Below the pieces are notes generated by a model. The model worked only from the letters and a program-made list of their open reading frames with translations, did not search any database and was not told the DNA's origin. A stretch of 64,000 bases of DNA from Pseudoruegeria aquimaris (GTDB lineage: Bacteria; Pseudomonadota; Alphaproteobacteria; Rhodobacterales; Rhodobacteraceae): assembly GCF_900172235.1 (NCBI RefSeq), contig NZ_FWFQ01000005.1, forward strand, positions 1 through 64,000, in the 5' to 3' direction. The position numbers and the translations under genes are program-made. Shown here in pieces: positions 1 to 11,079 of the stretch; position 1 is the first letter of the stretch; each line of letters opens with the position of its first letter.

Positions 1-192
1 AACGTCCGCGTGGTCAGGACCGTCGACCGAGACCTCTACCGCGAACGCAACAAGGTCGAACGGTTCTTCAATCGTCTCAAACACTTCCGCGGCATCGCAA
101 CGCGATACTTCAAAACCGCAGCAAACTTCCTCGCCGCACTTCACCTCGCTTGCTCAAGGCTCTGGATCAGACATTATGAGTCCACGACCTAG
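1..192 (+). pseudogene. IS5-family transposase, C-terminal piece (cut by window edge)
   Basis: The reading frame is open from base 1 to the stop at 190-192, so only the last 63 codons are visible. They contain YRERNKVERFFNRLK, an exact fit to the Y(2)R(3)E(6)K signature around the catalytic glutamate of IS5-type DDE transposases, followed by the usual tail ending RLWIRHYEST. The enzyme would cut and join insertion-sequence ends. Whether the element is complete cannot be told, because its 5' part lies outside the window. About 40 bases separate it from the AraC gene, and the right inverted repeat should lie there, but I could not define it without the left end. It may be an intact copy rather than a remnant. 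Confidence 0.8.
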
Positions 193-232
193 GCGGCCCT
201 ATTCTGTTTTCTGGGGAAAAGTTGCTTCAGCC

Positions 233-1249
233 CTAACCGTGCGCAAGCACCGGGACGTCTGACCAAGTGGGCGCCGATAGCGGCATAGAGGAATAGCGCA
301 CCGTTTCCGGTTCCAGCCCATCCCGACGCCACCGCAACAACGTCTGGCGCGGGGTTTCCCCGAACAAGTCCCTGTATTGCTGCGAAAATCGTCCGAAATG
401 AGAGAAACCCGCCTCGGAGGCGGCGCGCGTCACCGTTCCGCGTTCCAAACCCATGTCCTCGAAACGCGCCAGCATCTTGCGAAACAATCCCATGCGCAGG
501 CGCAGGGCGTATTCGTAGGGGCCGATGCCAAAGACCTCGTGAAAGAGCCGGTAGAGCGTGCGCTCAGACACGCCGGCGACTGCGGCCATTTCGGCCACGG
601 TGGGCAGGTCTTCAGCTGCGGTCTCACGCAAGAGATCCAACACCTGTTTGAGAGCGGCAGGATTCCGGTTCACTGTCGCAAAGGGCTTGGCTTCCGGGCG
701 GACCAACCTCGCCAGGTCGAGAGACAGGCGTTCTTCGGCCACATACACCTGCGTGGAATCTGGAAAAGGTGTGGTTGCGCAAATGTCCAGAATCCTGCGT
801 GCGCGCATCACCACGCGGTGTGCGACGGCCTGGTCAAGATGCGAGCAGATCGGCAGGCGATCGGGCAAACCCAGCCTGCGCTGCAAAACGGGTGACAGGA
901 AAAAGCCAACGGACTCCACCCCGACGGGCAGAACGCCGTCCACTTCTCCACCCGGCGTGTAGACCAGCAGCTGGTCCGGTCCGAACGGTCGGCCGAACAG
1001 GGAAAGGTCGTCGCTGGCCTTCAGTACGAAGGTCAGGAACAGGCCCGGCTCGCAGAGGCTTTCGCGCGCGTGCATGGAGGCCTGCGTCCAATACCAGTGA
1101 ATTCGCATATTCGGCAGCACGGCAACCTGGATGCGCAACCCAAGAGGCCCACGGCTGAGTTGCAGGCGCTCGCCCTCCCAGCCCTCACCGGTCCCCGAGG
1201 CATAGAGTGCCTCGATGTCACGAAAACTCTGTTCGATGAAGGCCGCCAT
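233..1249 (-). CDS. AraC-family transcriptional regulator
   Basis: A 338-residue protein with a C-terminal AraC/XylS double helix-turn-helix (about the last 110 residues: VAEMAAVAGVSERTLYRLF, then EAGFSHFGRFSQQYRDLFG) behind a roughly 200-residue N-terminal sensing region. I place the start at 1249 because a GAGGA ribosome site sits 9 bases upstream; the longer frame to 1273 would begin with TTG. It is divergent from the exported-protein run starting at 1445, across a 195-base gap, so it is the obvious candidate local activator. The effector is unknown. A global role unrelated to the neighbours cannot be excluded. Confidence 0.85.
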   Translation of the reverse strand: MAAFIEQSFRDIEALYASGTGEGWEGERLQLSRGPLGLRIQVAVLPNMRIHWYWTQASMHARESLCEPGLFLTFVLKASDDLSLFGRPFGPDQLLVYTPGGEVDGVLPVGVESVGFFLSPVLQRRLGLPDRLPICSHLDQAVAHRVVMRARRILDICATTPFPDSTQVYVAEERLSLDLARLVRPEAKPFATVNRNPAALKQVLDLLRETAAEDLPTVAEMAAVAGVSERTLYRLFHEVFGIGPYEYALRLRMGLFRKMLARFEDMGLERGTVTRAASEAGFSHFGRFSQQYRDLFGETPRQTLLRWRRDGLEPETVRYSSMPLSAPTWSDVPVLAHG

Positions 1250-1444
1250 TGAAATGTATCCTCGAAACCGCAAGAAACGTTAGGGCCCTGGCAACTGACG
1301 GTAAACAGAAATCTCCGGCGGACACTCTCGGCGCGAACTCAACCACGCGAAACTTTGGCAGGATTCGGATAGTTAAGCCGGCTGCGAATGTGCAAATAGT
1401 CATGCGGTTCCACAAACCCCACCTCTTCGAAGGAGACTGCCGCC

Positions 1445-2242
1445 ATGCGCATTTTCCAAGGTTTCGTTGCCGCGATTTCAGTCCTGGCTTCCGTGAGTTC
1501 CGCAACACTTTCAAGTGCCGAAGAGATCGATCCGTCAGACCCGACGCGGATTTACACATTTGTTGGCGCGGGGCCAAAATACACGCGCTACGCCAATGGT
1601 GAGAGCATGTGGGAGATGCGCGTTTCGGGCAATGTCGGCTTGGAGAAGGACATGATCTTCTTCGACCTCGGCTATGGCGCGCATGATGGCACCGCCACGC
1701 CGGGAAAGAACAACGGGCTGACCAATGGGCGCGTGCGCTGGTTCCACCTGCCGCAGATGGACTACTCGGTCACCAGCGGCTATCGCGGCTGGGCGACGCA
1801 GGTCGACCTGCAGTTCGCGGGCCAGATCAAGGGCACCGACGCGCAGAACACCCTGTCTATCGGCGCCCTTCCCGCATTTGGCATCAATGAGCAGTGGAGC
1901 TTCTATCTGCCGGTCAACCTCGTCAACGGGTTCGACAAGAACTTCGATACGCATCTGGGGGCAGGCATCAACGTCTCGCCGCTGCTGGTCTACTCGCCGG
2001 ACAACTGGTGGAATGGCGCGTTCGTCCAGTTCTGGCCGGGCTATACGCGGTTCTTCTCGGGCGACCTGGACGGGACAGGTGGCGCGAACCTGGATCTGAC
2101 CATTGGCGGACTGATTACCGACAACGTCAGCTGGAGTCTGCTGACCCAGATCAACCTTGACAAAGACTTCAAACGGTTCGGCCCCGGGGCAGGGCTTGCA
2201 AACGACTGGAATGCCTTCCTGACGATAACCACCTACTTCTGA
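1445..2242 (+). CDS. Exported outer-membrane beta-barrel-like protein, unknown function
   Basis: A 265-residue protein with a clear signal peptide (MRIFQGFVAAISVLASVSS, cleavage near SSAEE). It then has alternating aromatic/hydrophobic stretches, many Gly/Asn turns, and the C-terminal phenylalanine (ITTYF) typical of proteins inserted into the outer membrane by the BAM complex. An AAGGAG ribosome site precedes the ATG. It could be a small channel or a pagP/Tsx-like barrel, but I recognise no specific family. It is the first gene of a plus-strand run with two exported hydrolases, 15 bases before the next start, which suggests a role in passing their substrate or products. Confidence 0.7.
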   Translation: MRIFQGFVAAISVLASVSSATLSSAEEIDPSDPTRIYTFVGAGPKYTRYANGESMWEMRVSGNVGLEKDMIFFDLGYGAHDGTATPGKNNGLTNGRVRWFHLPQMDYSVTSGYRGWATQVDLQFAGQIKGTDAQNTLSIGALPAFGINEQWSFYLPVNLVNGFDKNFDTHLGAGINVSPLLVYSPDNWWNGAFVQFWPGYTRFFSGDLDGTGGANLDLTIGGLITDNVSWSLLTQINLDKDFKRFGPGAGLANDWNAFLTITTYF

Positions 2243-2257
2243 CGCGAGGATCCATCC

Positions 2258-3553
2258 ATGATCCGGATTTTCCATGGCGTTCTGCTTGTCAGCCTTGTGA
2301 CGGCCAGTGCCGCACTTGCCGAAGAGCCAGTCATGGAGGGCGTGCCGCCCGCGCCTGAGACGATGGTGACCTTCGGCAACTATCGCGTGCATCCTTTCAA
2401 CACCTGGGCCTTCCGAAACGCCGGCGCCGTGCTGAACGTGCAGATGGTTCCGCGCGGCGGCGATGTCGCGGATTTCGTCGATGCGCCCGACGATGCCATC
2501 GGCCGGATGATGGTCACCGATGCCGAGGGCAAGGAAAGGACCGTGGATGACATCCTTGCCGAAAGCTACACCGACGGCTTCCTGGTGCTGAAGGATAACC
2601 GTGTCCTGTTCGAGCGCTACTACAACGGCAATGACCGCCACCACCAGCACAGCTGGTTCTCGGTCACCAAGTCGCTGACCAGCACCGCCGCAGGGATCCT
2701 TGTAGCGGAAGGCAAGCTGGATCTCGATGCTTCGCCCGCCGACTACATCCCCGAACTCAAGGGCAGCGGGTTCGAGCGGGTGACGATCCAGAACGTTCTG
2801 GACCATTCCAGCTCGATCGACTTCAAGGAAAACTACACCGACCCGGACTCGGACTTCCTGAGATACTACGGCCCGGCGCTGAACATGGCCTACGTTCCGG
2901 GCGCCCGCGACGCCAAACCGGGCGAGACCGAGATCTATGGCGTGCATGACTTCCTGGGCAAGTTCATCCGCCCGGTGGAGGGCGAAACGCCGGGCGACGT
3001 GTTCGACTACAACTCGGCCAATTCCGACGTTCTGGGCTGGGTGATCGCGCGGGTGTCGGGCATGCCCTATACCGATTTCATCTGGCAGCACCTCTGGTCG
3101 AAGCTGGGCGCCGAACATGACGCCTACATCGCGGTGGACCGGGCGCTGCAGGGCGTCGCGACGGGCGGGTTCAACTCTACCCTGCGGGACGCGGCGCGCT
3201 TCGGCGCCATGATCCTCAACCGCGGCCAGTGGAACGGCCGCCAGATCGTGCCCGCCGAGTGGGTCGATGCCTCGCTGCAACTGGCCGACAAGGACAAGGC
3301 CAAGATGGCCGCGAACGAGAAATACAAGGGCACGCCCTATATCGCCTACAAGAACATGTGGTGGGTCTTTGATGAGACCAAGGGCGAATATGCCGGGATC
3401 GGCATCCACGGCCAGGTCATCTACATCAACCGCGACGCCGGCGTGGTGATTGCCATGTTCTCAAGCCAGCCGCAGGCCTCGGCCGCGGGCAACATCCCGT
3501 TCTGGAACAAGATGAACGCCGTCCGCGCCATCGCGGCGGCGCTGAAGGAGTGA
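2258..3553 (+). CDS. Exported serine hydrolase, class C beta-lactamase / 6-aminohexanoate-oligomer hydrolase (NylB)-like
   Basis: A 431-residue protein with an N-terminal signal peptide (about residues 1-21, ending ALAEE). The penicillin-binding/beta-lactamase fold is shown by the SxxK nucleophile motif SVTK at residues 135-138 and the catalytic tyrosine motif YNSAN at 251-255, followed by the DVLGWVIARVSG helix typical of NylB-like enzymes. Such enzymes hydrolyse esters or linear amides (nylon dimers, short D-peptides), and only some act on beta-lactams. Export points to periplasmic action. Its stop at 3551-3553 is 5 bases before the next start, so the two are probably co-translated. Substrate is unknown; an esterase or D-aminopeptidase role is also possible. 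Confidence 0.85.
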   Translation: MIRIFHGVLLVSLVTASAALAEEPVMEGVPPAPETMVTFGNYRVHPFNTWAFRNAGAVLNVQMVPRGGDVADFVDAPDDAIGRMMVTDAEGKERTVDDILAESYTDGFLVLKDNRVLFERYYNGNDRHHQHSWFSVTKSLTSTAAGILVAEGKLDLDASPADYIPELKGSGFERVTIQNVLDHSSSIDFKENYTDPDSDFLRYYGPALNMAYVPGARDAKPGETEIYGVHDFLGKFIRPVEGETPGDVFDYNSANSDVLGWVIARVSGMPYTDFIWQHLWSKLGAEHDAYIAVDRALQGVATGGFNSTLRDAARFGAMILNRGQWNGRQIVPAEWVDASLQLADKDKAKMAANEKYKGTPYIAYKNMWWVFDETKGEYAGIGIHGQVIYINRDAGVVIAMFSSQPQASAAGNIPFWNKMNAVRAIAAALKE

Positions 3554-3558
3554 CGACA

Positions 3559-5127
3559 ATGCGAAAACATCTTTTGACGCTGTTTGGCATGTTTGCGGGC
3601 CTACTGGCTCTGGCTGGGGCATCGTTTGCCGATGAGTTCAAGGTCGAGGGCTATACCAACGGCCTGAGTTTCGCCCCCGGCGAGACGCTGGAGTTCCACG
3701 TCTCGACCCCGGCACCGAGCTACGACATCACGATCGCCCGCAGCGGCGTGACCGAGGAGGTCGTGTGGCGCAAGGAGGGCATCAAGGGCGGCGACCACCC
3801 CACACCCGAGGATGCCTATGCAAAGGGGCCTGGCTGGCCGGTGTCGGAAAGCCTGGAAATTCCCGCCGACTGGCGCAGCGGCTTCTACATCGTCACCTTC
3901 CGCGCCACCTCGGAAGACGGTCGGATCGCGGAGTGGGAGCATTTCTTCGTGCTGCGTTCGGCCAATCCCGGGCAGGAAAACGACGCGCTTCTGGTCATCG
4001 CCACCTCGACCTACAACGCCTACAACAACTGGGGCGGCTGCAACCTGTATGAAGGCTGCTACGAGGTGAGCCTGCACCGCCCGATCATGCGCGGGCTGAT
4101 CTCGAAGCCCGATATCGAACGCTCGCGCATCGCCGATACCGGCGAGCCGGCCGAAGGTTTCGTGCCGGATTACCTGAACTGGATGCAGGAACATGATTTC
4201 CCGATGTGGGTGGGCGCTGCCGGCTGGGCCAGCTACGAACAGCATTTCGTCCGCTGGGCCGAGGCCGAGGGCTACAGCTTTGACTACGCCACCAGCGAGG
4301 ATCTGGAGTTCCGGCCCGAGCTGTTGGACAACTACAAGCTGATGATCTCGGTCGGCCATGACGAATACTGGTCGTGGAACATGCGCGACGCGGTGGAAAG
4401 CCGGATCGAGAAGGGGCTGAACGTGGCTTGGTTCGTGGGCAACTCGGTCTACTGGCAGACCCGCTATTCCGAGGACGGCACGGCGATGATCAGCTACAAG
4501 AACGACGCGCATGAGAAGGATCCGGTCAAGGGCACCGACCAGGCGCATCTGCTGACCACGATCTGGTCGGACCGGTCGCTGAACCGGCCCGAGGCCTCGC
4601 TGCTGGGGCTGTCCTTCAACTATGCCGGCTATACGCGGATCGGCGGCGCCACCCCGCACAGCTCGGGCGGCTATCAGGTCTATCGCCCCGACCATTGGGT
4701 GTTCGAGGGCACCGGTCTGCGCTGGGGTGACAATCTGGGCGTGAAAGACACCATCGTCGGTTACGAGGTGGACGGGCTGCGCTACACCATCGACGAGGAA
4801 GGCTTCCCCGTGCCCACCGGCGAAGGTGGCACGCCCAAGGATGCGATCATCCTCGGCATGGCGCCGGCCTCGCTCTGGAACCCCGAGGAGACGCCCGAAA
4901 GCTTCATGGCGCATACCTCGGACGCCGAGGTGGCCGCCATTGCGCTCTACGGCGATCGCACCAAGTGGCCGCGCTTCAAGCGCGGGATGGCGGCAATGGT
5001 GATCTTCGACCGCGGCGAGGGCACCGTGTTCAACGCCGGATCGACCGACTGGGTGCACGGGCTGGTCGGCGGCGACGCCAAGGTCGAACAGGTTACGCGC
5101 AACGTGCTGAACCGGTTGGCACAATAA
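3559..5127 (+). CDS. Exported N,N-dimethylformamidase large-subunit-like protein
   Basis: A 522-residue protein from ATG 3559; the frame could also open at GTG 3550, but an AAGGAG site lies 8-9 bases before 3559. A signal peptide (MRKHLLTLFGMFAGLLALAG...) is followed by a beta-rich N-terminal region (to about residue 130) and the catalytic domain shared with the DMFase large subunit. That domain carries the family signatures TYNAYNNWGG (about 151-160) and GHDEYW (266-271), whose His-x-Glu matches the active-site His and Glu of the iron enzyme from Paracoccus. The family hydrolyses small formamides or amides. This copy is shorter than the roughly 760-residue catalytic subunit, has a signal peptide, and has no small-subunit gene beside it. 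The true substrate is unknown. Confidence 0.75.
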   Translation: MRKHLLTLFGMFAGLLALAGASFADEFKVEGYTNGLSFAPGETLEFHVSTPAPSYDITIARSGVTEEVVWRKEGIKGGDHPTPEDAYAKGPGWPVSESLEIPADWRSGFYIVTFRATSEDGRIAEWEHFFVLRSANPGQENDALLVIATSTYNAYNNWGGCNLYEGCYEVSLHRPIMRGLISKPDIERSRIADTGEPAEGFVPDYLNWMQEHDFPMWVGAAGWASYEQHFVRWAEAEGYSFDYATSEDLEFRPELLDNYKLMISVGHDEYWSWNMRDAVESRIEKGLNVAWFVGNSVYWQTRYSEDGTAMISYKNDAHEKDPVKGTDQAHLLTTIWSDRSLNRPEASLLGLSFNYAGYTRIGGATPHSSGGYQVYRPDHWVFEGTGLRWGDNLGVKDTIVGYEVDGLRYTIDEEGFPVPTGEGGTPKDAIILGMAPASLWNPEETPESFMAHTSDAEVAAIALYGDRTKWPRFKRGMAAMVIFDRGEGTVFNAGSTDWVHGLVGGDAKVEQVTRNVLNRLAQ

Positions 5128-5134
5128 GTCTCTC

Positions 5135-5156
5135 GGGGGCCGTTTGTTCGGCCCCC
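5135..5156 (+). terminator. Hairpin after the DMFase-like gene (terminator or attenuator)
   Basis: A perfect 8-bp stem (GGGGGCCG with CGGCCCCC) and a 6-base loop start 7 bases after the stop at 5127. No T-tract follows, so it may be a weak terminator, an mRNA 3'-end protector, or a partial attenuator before the porin gene that starts at 5186. Confidence 0.45.
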
Positions 5157-5185
5157 ATCCACAACGCCAGATCGAACCACAAGCC

Positions 5186-6307
5186 ATGATCCGACAGTTG
5201 TTTTTCGTCGCTGCCCTGAGCTCCTGCCCCGTTTTGGCAACCGCAGAGCAGACGGACATACCGGACTACTTGGAGTTGTCGCTCACGCCCCAATACCAAT
5301 CGCTGTCACGGGACGGCGGGCACAACGGGAATTATGAGCTCGACTTCATGGGGCTCAAGACGCTGCGGCAGGGCGGCGAAGGTCTGGGTGCAACACGTCT
5401 TGGCTGGTGGTGGCTGCGCAACGAAACCGTCTCGGGGCTCAGCACCAACGCACTGGCCAGCCGAGCGGGGCTCTTGTGGGACTTCAACGACGGCGATGCG
5501 CCGGAGCCGGGCAATTTCCTGGGCGTCTTCGCCCTCCAGCAAAGCTTTGCCGACGACAAGGGCCTTCTCCAGATCGGCAAGCTCTATCCCGGAAATGACT
5601 TCGCAGAGAGCGAATACTGGGGTGATGACCGAGGCACGTTCATGTCCACGATGATGTCCGGCGACGTGGCAGGCCGCTGGTTCAGCACTATCGGCTTGGG
5701 CGCAAACGCGGCGTGGTTCGGGGATGGATGGCATCTCCGCGCTGGTGTCGTCGATGCTCAGGCCGAGGATCCTTATTTCGACTTCGACAGCCTGAAGAAG
5801 GGAAGGTTCCTGTGGCAGGCCGAACTGGGCCTGACCCCGGATTGGGGCGGTGACTTCACACAGATCGCGCTCAGCCCCTACATGATCGACCGCACTGATC
5901 ATCTGAGCCGCGAGCGCGGTTTCGTGGCCGCCTTCACCCATGAATGGGACGATTTCGCGGTATTTGGCCGTTATACTTGGCGCGACGGCGGCACCGCCCT
6001 GACACCGGCCGACGAGGCTGAAGAACTGGCTGTGCAGCGCGGCGGGTTCCTGGGGTTCGCCTGGAACGCGCCGTTTGACCGCGAGGATGACCGCATCGCC
6101 GTGGCCCTGATGCATGGCGAGCCGACGCCGCTGGCGCGTGCGGGCGGGCTGAACACGCAGACCGGGATCGAGGCCTACTGGTCGATTGAGCCCAACCCCT
6201 GGACAGTGATCACGCCGGACGTTCAGGTGGTGCGGACGGCATCGGGCGAAATCGAGACCATCCTAGGCCTGCGCCTGAAGGTGCGCTTTCAGAAATCCTG
6301 GCAGTGA
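5186..6307 (+). CDS. Outer-membrane porin, OprB (carbohydrate-selective) family-like
   Basis: A 373-residue protein from ATG 5186, which places a signal peptide (MIRQLFFVAALSSCPVLATA) at the N-terminus; the frame upstream of it lacks one. The body has OprB-type features: a GLLWDFNDGDAPEPGNFLG strand-turn, LQIGKLYPGNDF, repeated W/Y-rich strands, and a C-terminal IETILGLRLKVRF strand of the kind that ends OprB porins. These form passive outer-membrane channels, often for sugars or other small polar solutes. It follows the two exported hydrolases on the same strand, separated by a hairpin, and could import or export their substrate or product. The family call rests on pattern, not alignment. 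Confidence 0.65.
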   Translation: MIRQLFFVAALSSCPVLATAEQTDIPDYLELSLTPQYQSLSRDGGHNGNYELDFMGLKTLRQGGEGLGATRLGWWWLRNETVSGLSTNALASRAGLLWDFNDGDAPEPGNFLGVFALQQSFADDKGLLQIGKLYPGNDFAESEYWGDDRGTFMSTMMSGDVAGRWFSTIGLGANAAWFGDGWHLRAGVVDAQAEDPYFDFDSLKKGRFLWQAELGLTPDWGGDFTQIALSPYMIDRTDHLSRERGFVAAFTHEWDDFAVFGRYTWRDGGTALTPADEAEELAVQRGGFLGFAWNAPFDREDDRIAVALMHGEPTPLARAGGLNTQTGIEAYWSIEPNPWTVITPDVQVVRTASGEIETILGLRLKVRFQKSWQ

Positions 6308-6707
6308 TCGCATCGCTTGAATTGACGCGCAAGATCTTCAGAGCTTCGAAATTCCACGGCAGTTTCACGAGTTCTCCAGACCCTCGTAGCCTTTCCGGCC
6401 TTTTTGCCTCCGCAACGATGCGACACGGAAGCAATTTACCATGGCTTGTCTGGGTAAGTAACACGGACCGAATCGGCGACCAGCAAGACGAGCCCGTCCG
6501 CCCGGGATAGGATCGTCTGCCAGTTCGCCTTGACCACCTTCGGCGACTGCCCAAGCCATCGTTTTCGACATCTCGACCAGGCCTCACACCCATGGCGACG
6601 ATGCCTGCACCGACCCGCGACACGCGATACCAGCAGTGCGAAAACTAATGGGTAATTCGCGCAAGTCTATGCGGCGAGCGCAAGCTTATGGGCGGTCATA
6701 CAATCGC
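6308..6707. other. 400-base gap, no recognisable gene
   Basis: The space between the porin stop and the gyrB stop holds only short open frames with arginine- and serine-rich, low-complexity translations and no ribosome sites. No tRNA, strong hairpin or repeat was recognised. It may be debris left at the edge of the accessory segment. Confidence 0.5.
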
Positions 6708-9873
<3,166 letters not shown>

Positions 9874-9881
9874 GGTGAGGG

Positions 9882-10997
9882 TCAGCCTTCGAGCAGGCGG
9901 GCCTCGGAGACCCCGCCCCGCTCCGTCACCTCGATCGCCGCCGCCCGGCTGCCCAGTTCCTCGAACAGCTCCGGCCCGGTGCCCGTCATGAAGGCCTGGG
10001 CGCCGAGCGCACAGATCTCATCGTAGAGCGCGGCGCGGCGGCTTGCGTCCAGATGCGCTGCGATCTCGTCCAGCAACAGGATCGGCGGCGCACCCACCTC
10101 TTCGGCCAGCGCGCGCCCGTTGGCGAGGATGAGCGACACGAGAAGCGCCTTCTGCTCACCCGTGGAACAATCCTTCGCCGGAATCCCCTTCGCGGCGTAG
10201 ACGGCACCGAGATCGGCGCGATGCGGCCCTGCCAGCGTGCGGCCAGCCCGCAGATCCAACGGGCGCCCTTCGCGCAAAGCATCCAGCAGATCGTCCTCGC
10301 TCTCCGGGCCATGCGCCGCCCCTTCCGCAAACAGCAGAGTCAGGTCAGCCACCGGGAAAGCCGTCCCGGCCGCCCGCTGGGCCGTCGTCAGGGCCGCGAC
10401 GGTGCGTTTGCGGTTGGCGATGATCTCGGAGCCGGCCACGGCCATCTGCGCCTCCAGCGCCCGATACCAATGCGGATCGCCGATCTGCTCCTTCAGCAGC
10501 CGGTTGCGCTCCCGCATGGCCTTCTCGTAGGTGATCGTCGCCTCGGCGTGGGCAGGTTCGAAACTCAACGTCATCCGGTCGAGGAACCTGCGCCGCCCTT
10601 CCGCGCCTTCGATCCAGAGCCTGTCCATCGACGGCAGCAACCAGAGCACCCGGGCAATCCGCCCGAGCTGAACCTGCGTCGCGGCCTTGCCATCCACCTG
10701 GACGCTGCGCGCCGCCCCCTGTTCGGACCAGGTCTCCACCTCGTTGACCCTGCCCCCGCTGTCCACCACCGCCGAAACCTTCCAGCCCAGCGCCTCGGGG
10801 CGCCGGGTCATCTCGGCCGCCGCGACCCGCCGCATCCCGCGGCCCGGCGAAAGCAGGCTCACCGCCTCCAAGATGTTGGTCTTGCCGGCCCCGTTGGGGC
10901 CGTGAATGGCCACCGGGCGCCCGTCCAGCACGAAGCGGGCCGCCTTGTGCGACCGGAAATGGGAAAGCTTCAGTTCACGCAAAAAGAGGCGGCTCAT
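9882..10997 (-). CDS. recF: DNA replication/repair protein RecF
   Basis: A 371-residue SMC-like ATPase. The Walker A motif HGPNGAGKTNILEAVSLLSP is near residues 33-52; the signature CSTGEQKALLVSLILA and Walker B LLLDEIAAHLD are in the C-terminal third. RecF, with RecO and RecR, helps load RecA on gapped DNA. It lies downstream of dnaN (83-base gap) and just before the LysE-type gene. Length and motifs are standard. Confidence 0.97.
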   Translation of the reverse strand: MSRLFLRELKLSHFRSHKAARFVLDGRPVAIHGPNGAGKTNILEAVSLLSPGRGMRRVAAAEMTRRPEALGWKVSAVVDSGGRVNEVETWSEQGAARSVQVDGKAATQVQLGRIARVLWLLPSMDRLWIEGAEGRRRFLDRMTLSFEPAHAEATITYEKAMRERNRLLKEQIGDPHWYRALEAQMAVAGSEIIANRKRTVAALTTAQRAAGTAFPVADLTLLFAEGAAHGPESEDDLLDALREGRPLDLRAGRTLAGPHRADLGAVYAAKGIPAKDCSTGEQKALLVSLILANGRALAEEVGAPPILLLDEIAAHLDASRRAALYDEICALGAQAFMTGTGPELFEELGSRAAAIEVTERGGVSEARLLEG

Positions 10998-11032
10998 GAG
11001 CCGCCCCTCGTGTTGTCGCCCCGGACACTTTG

Positions 11033-11062
11033 TTCCGGAAATATCCCCGCCGGAGGCATGAA
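11033..11062 (-). repeat. Intergenic repeat copy 1 (dnaN-recF gap)
   Basis: Read on the minus strand this is TTCATGCCTCCGGCGGGG followed by ATATTTCCGG. A near-identical copy lies at 52919-52945, with TG in place of the ATA. Short intergenic sequences of this kind (CTCCGGCGGGGATATTT) recur in Rhodobacterales genomes. The role is unknown. Confidence 0.6.
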
Positions 11063-11079
11063 GTCCGCCTTGCCCGCGC

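Noticed and set aside
1535-3409. Very long minus-strand open frame opposite the barrel and serine hydrolase genes
   Set aside because: High-GC shadow: it covers two well-supported genes with signal peptides and motifs, has no family features of its own, and is rich in His/Arg/Val typical of antisense frames. The same applies to the minus frames at 3601-5259 and 49056-52295 and the plus frame at 6636-8399.
6210-6623. Minus-strand open frame in the gap after the OprB-like gene, and a short plus frame at 6304-6510
   Set aside because: No ribosome site, no recognisable domain, Arg/Ser/Gly-rich translation, and overlap with the porin end.
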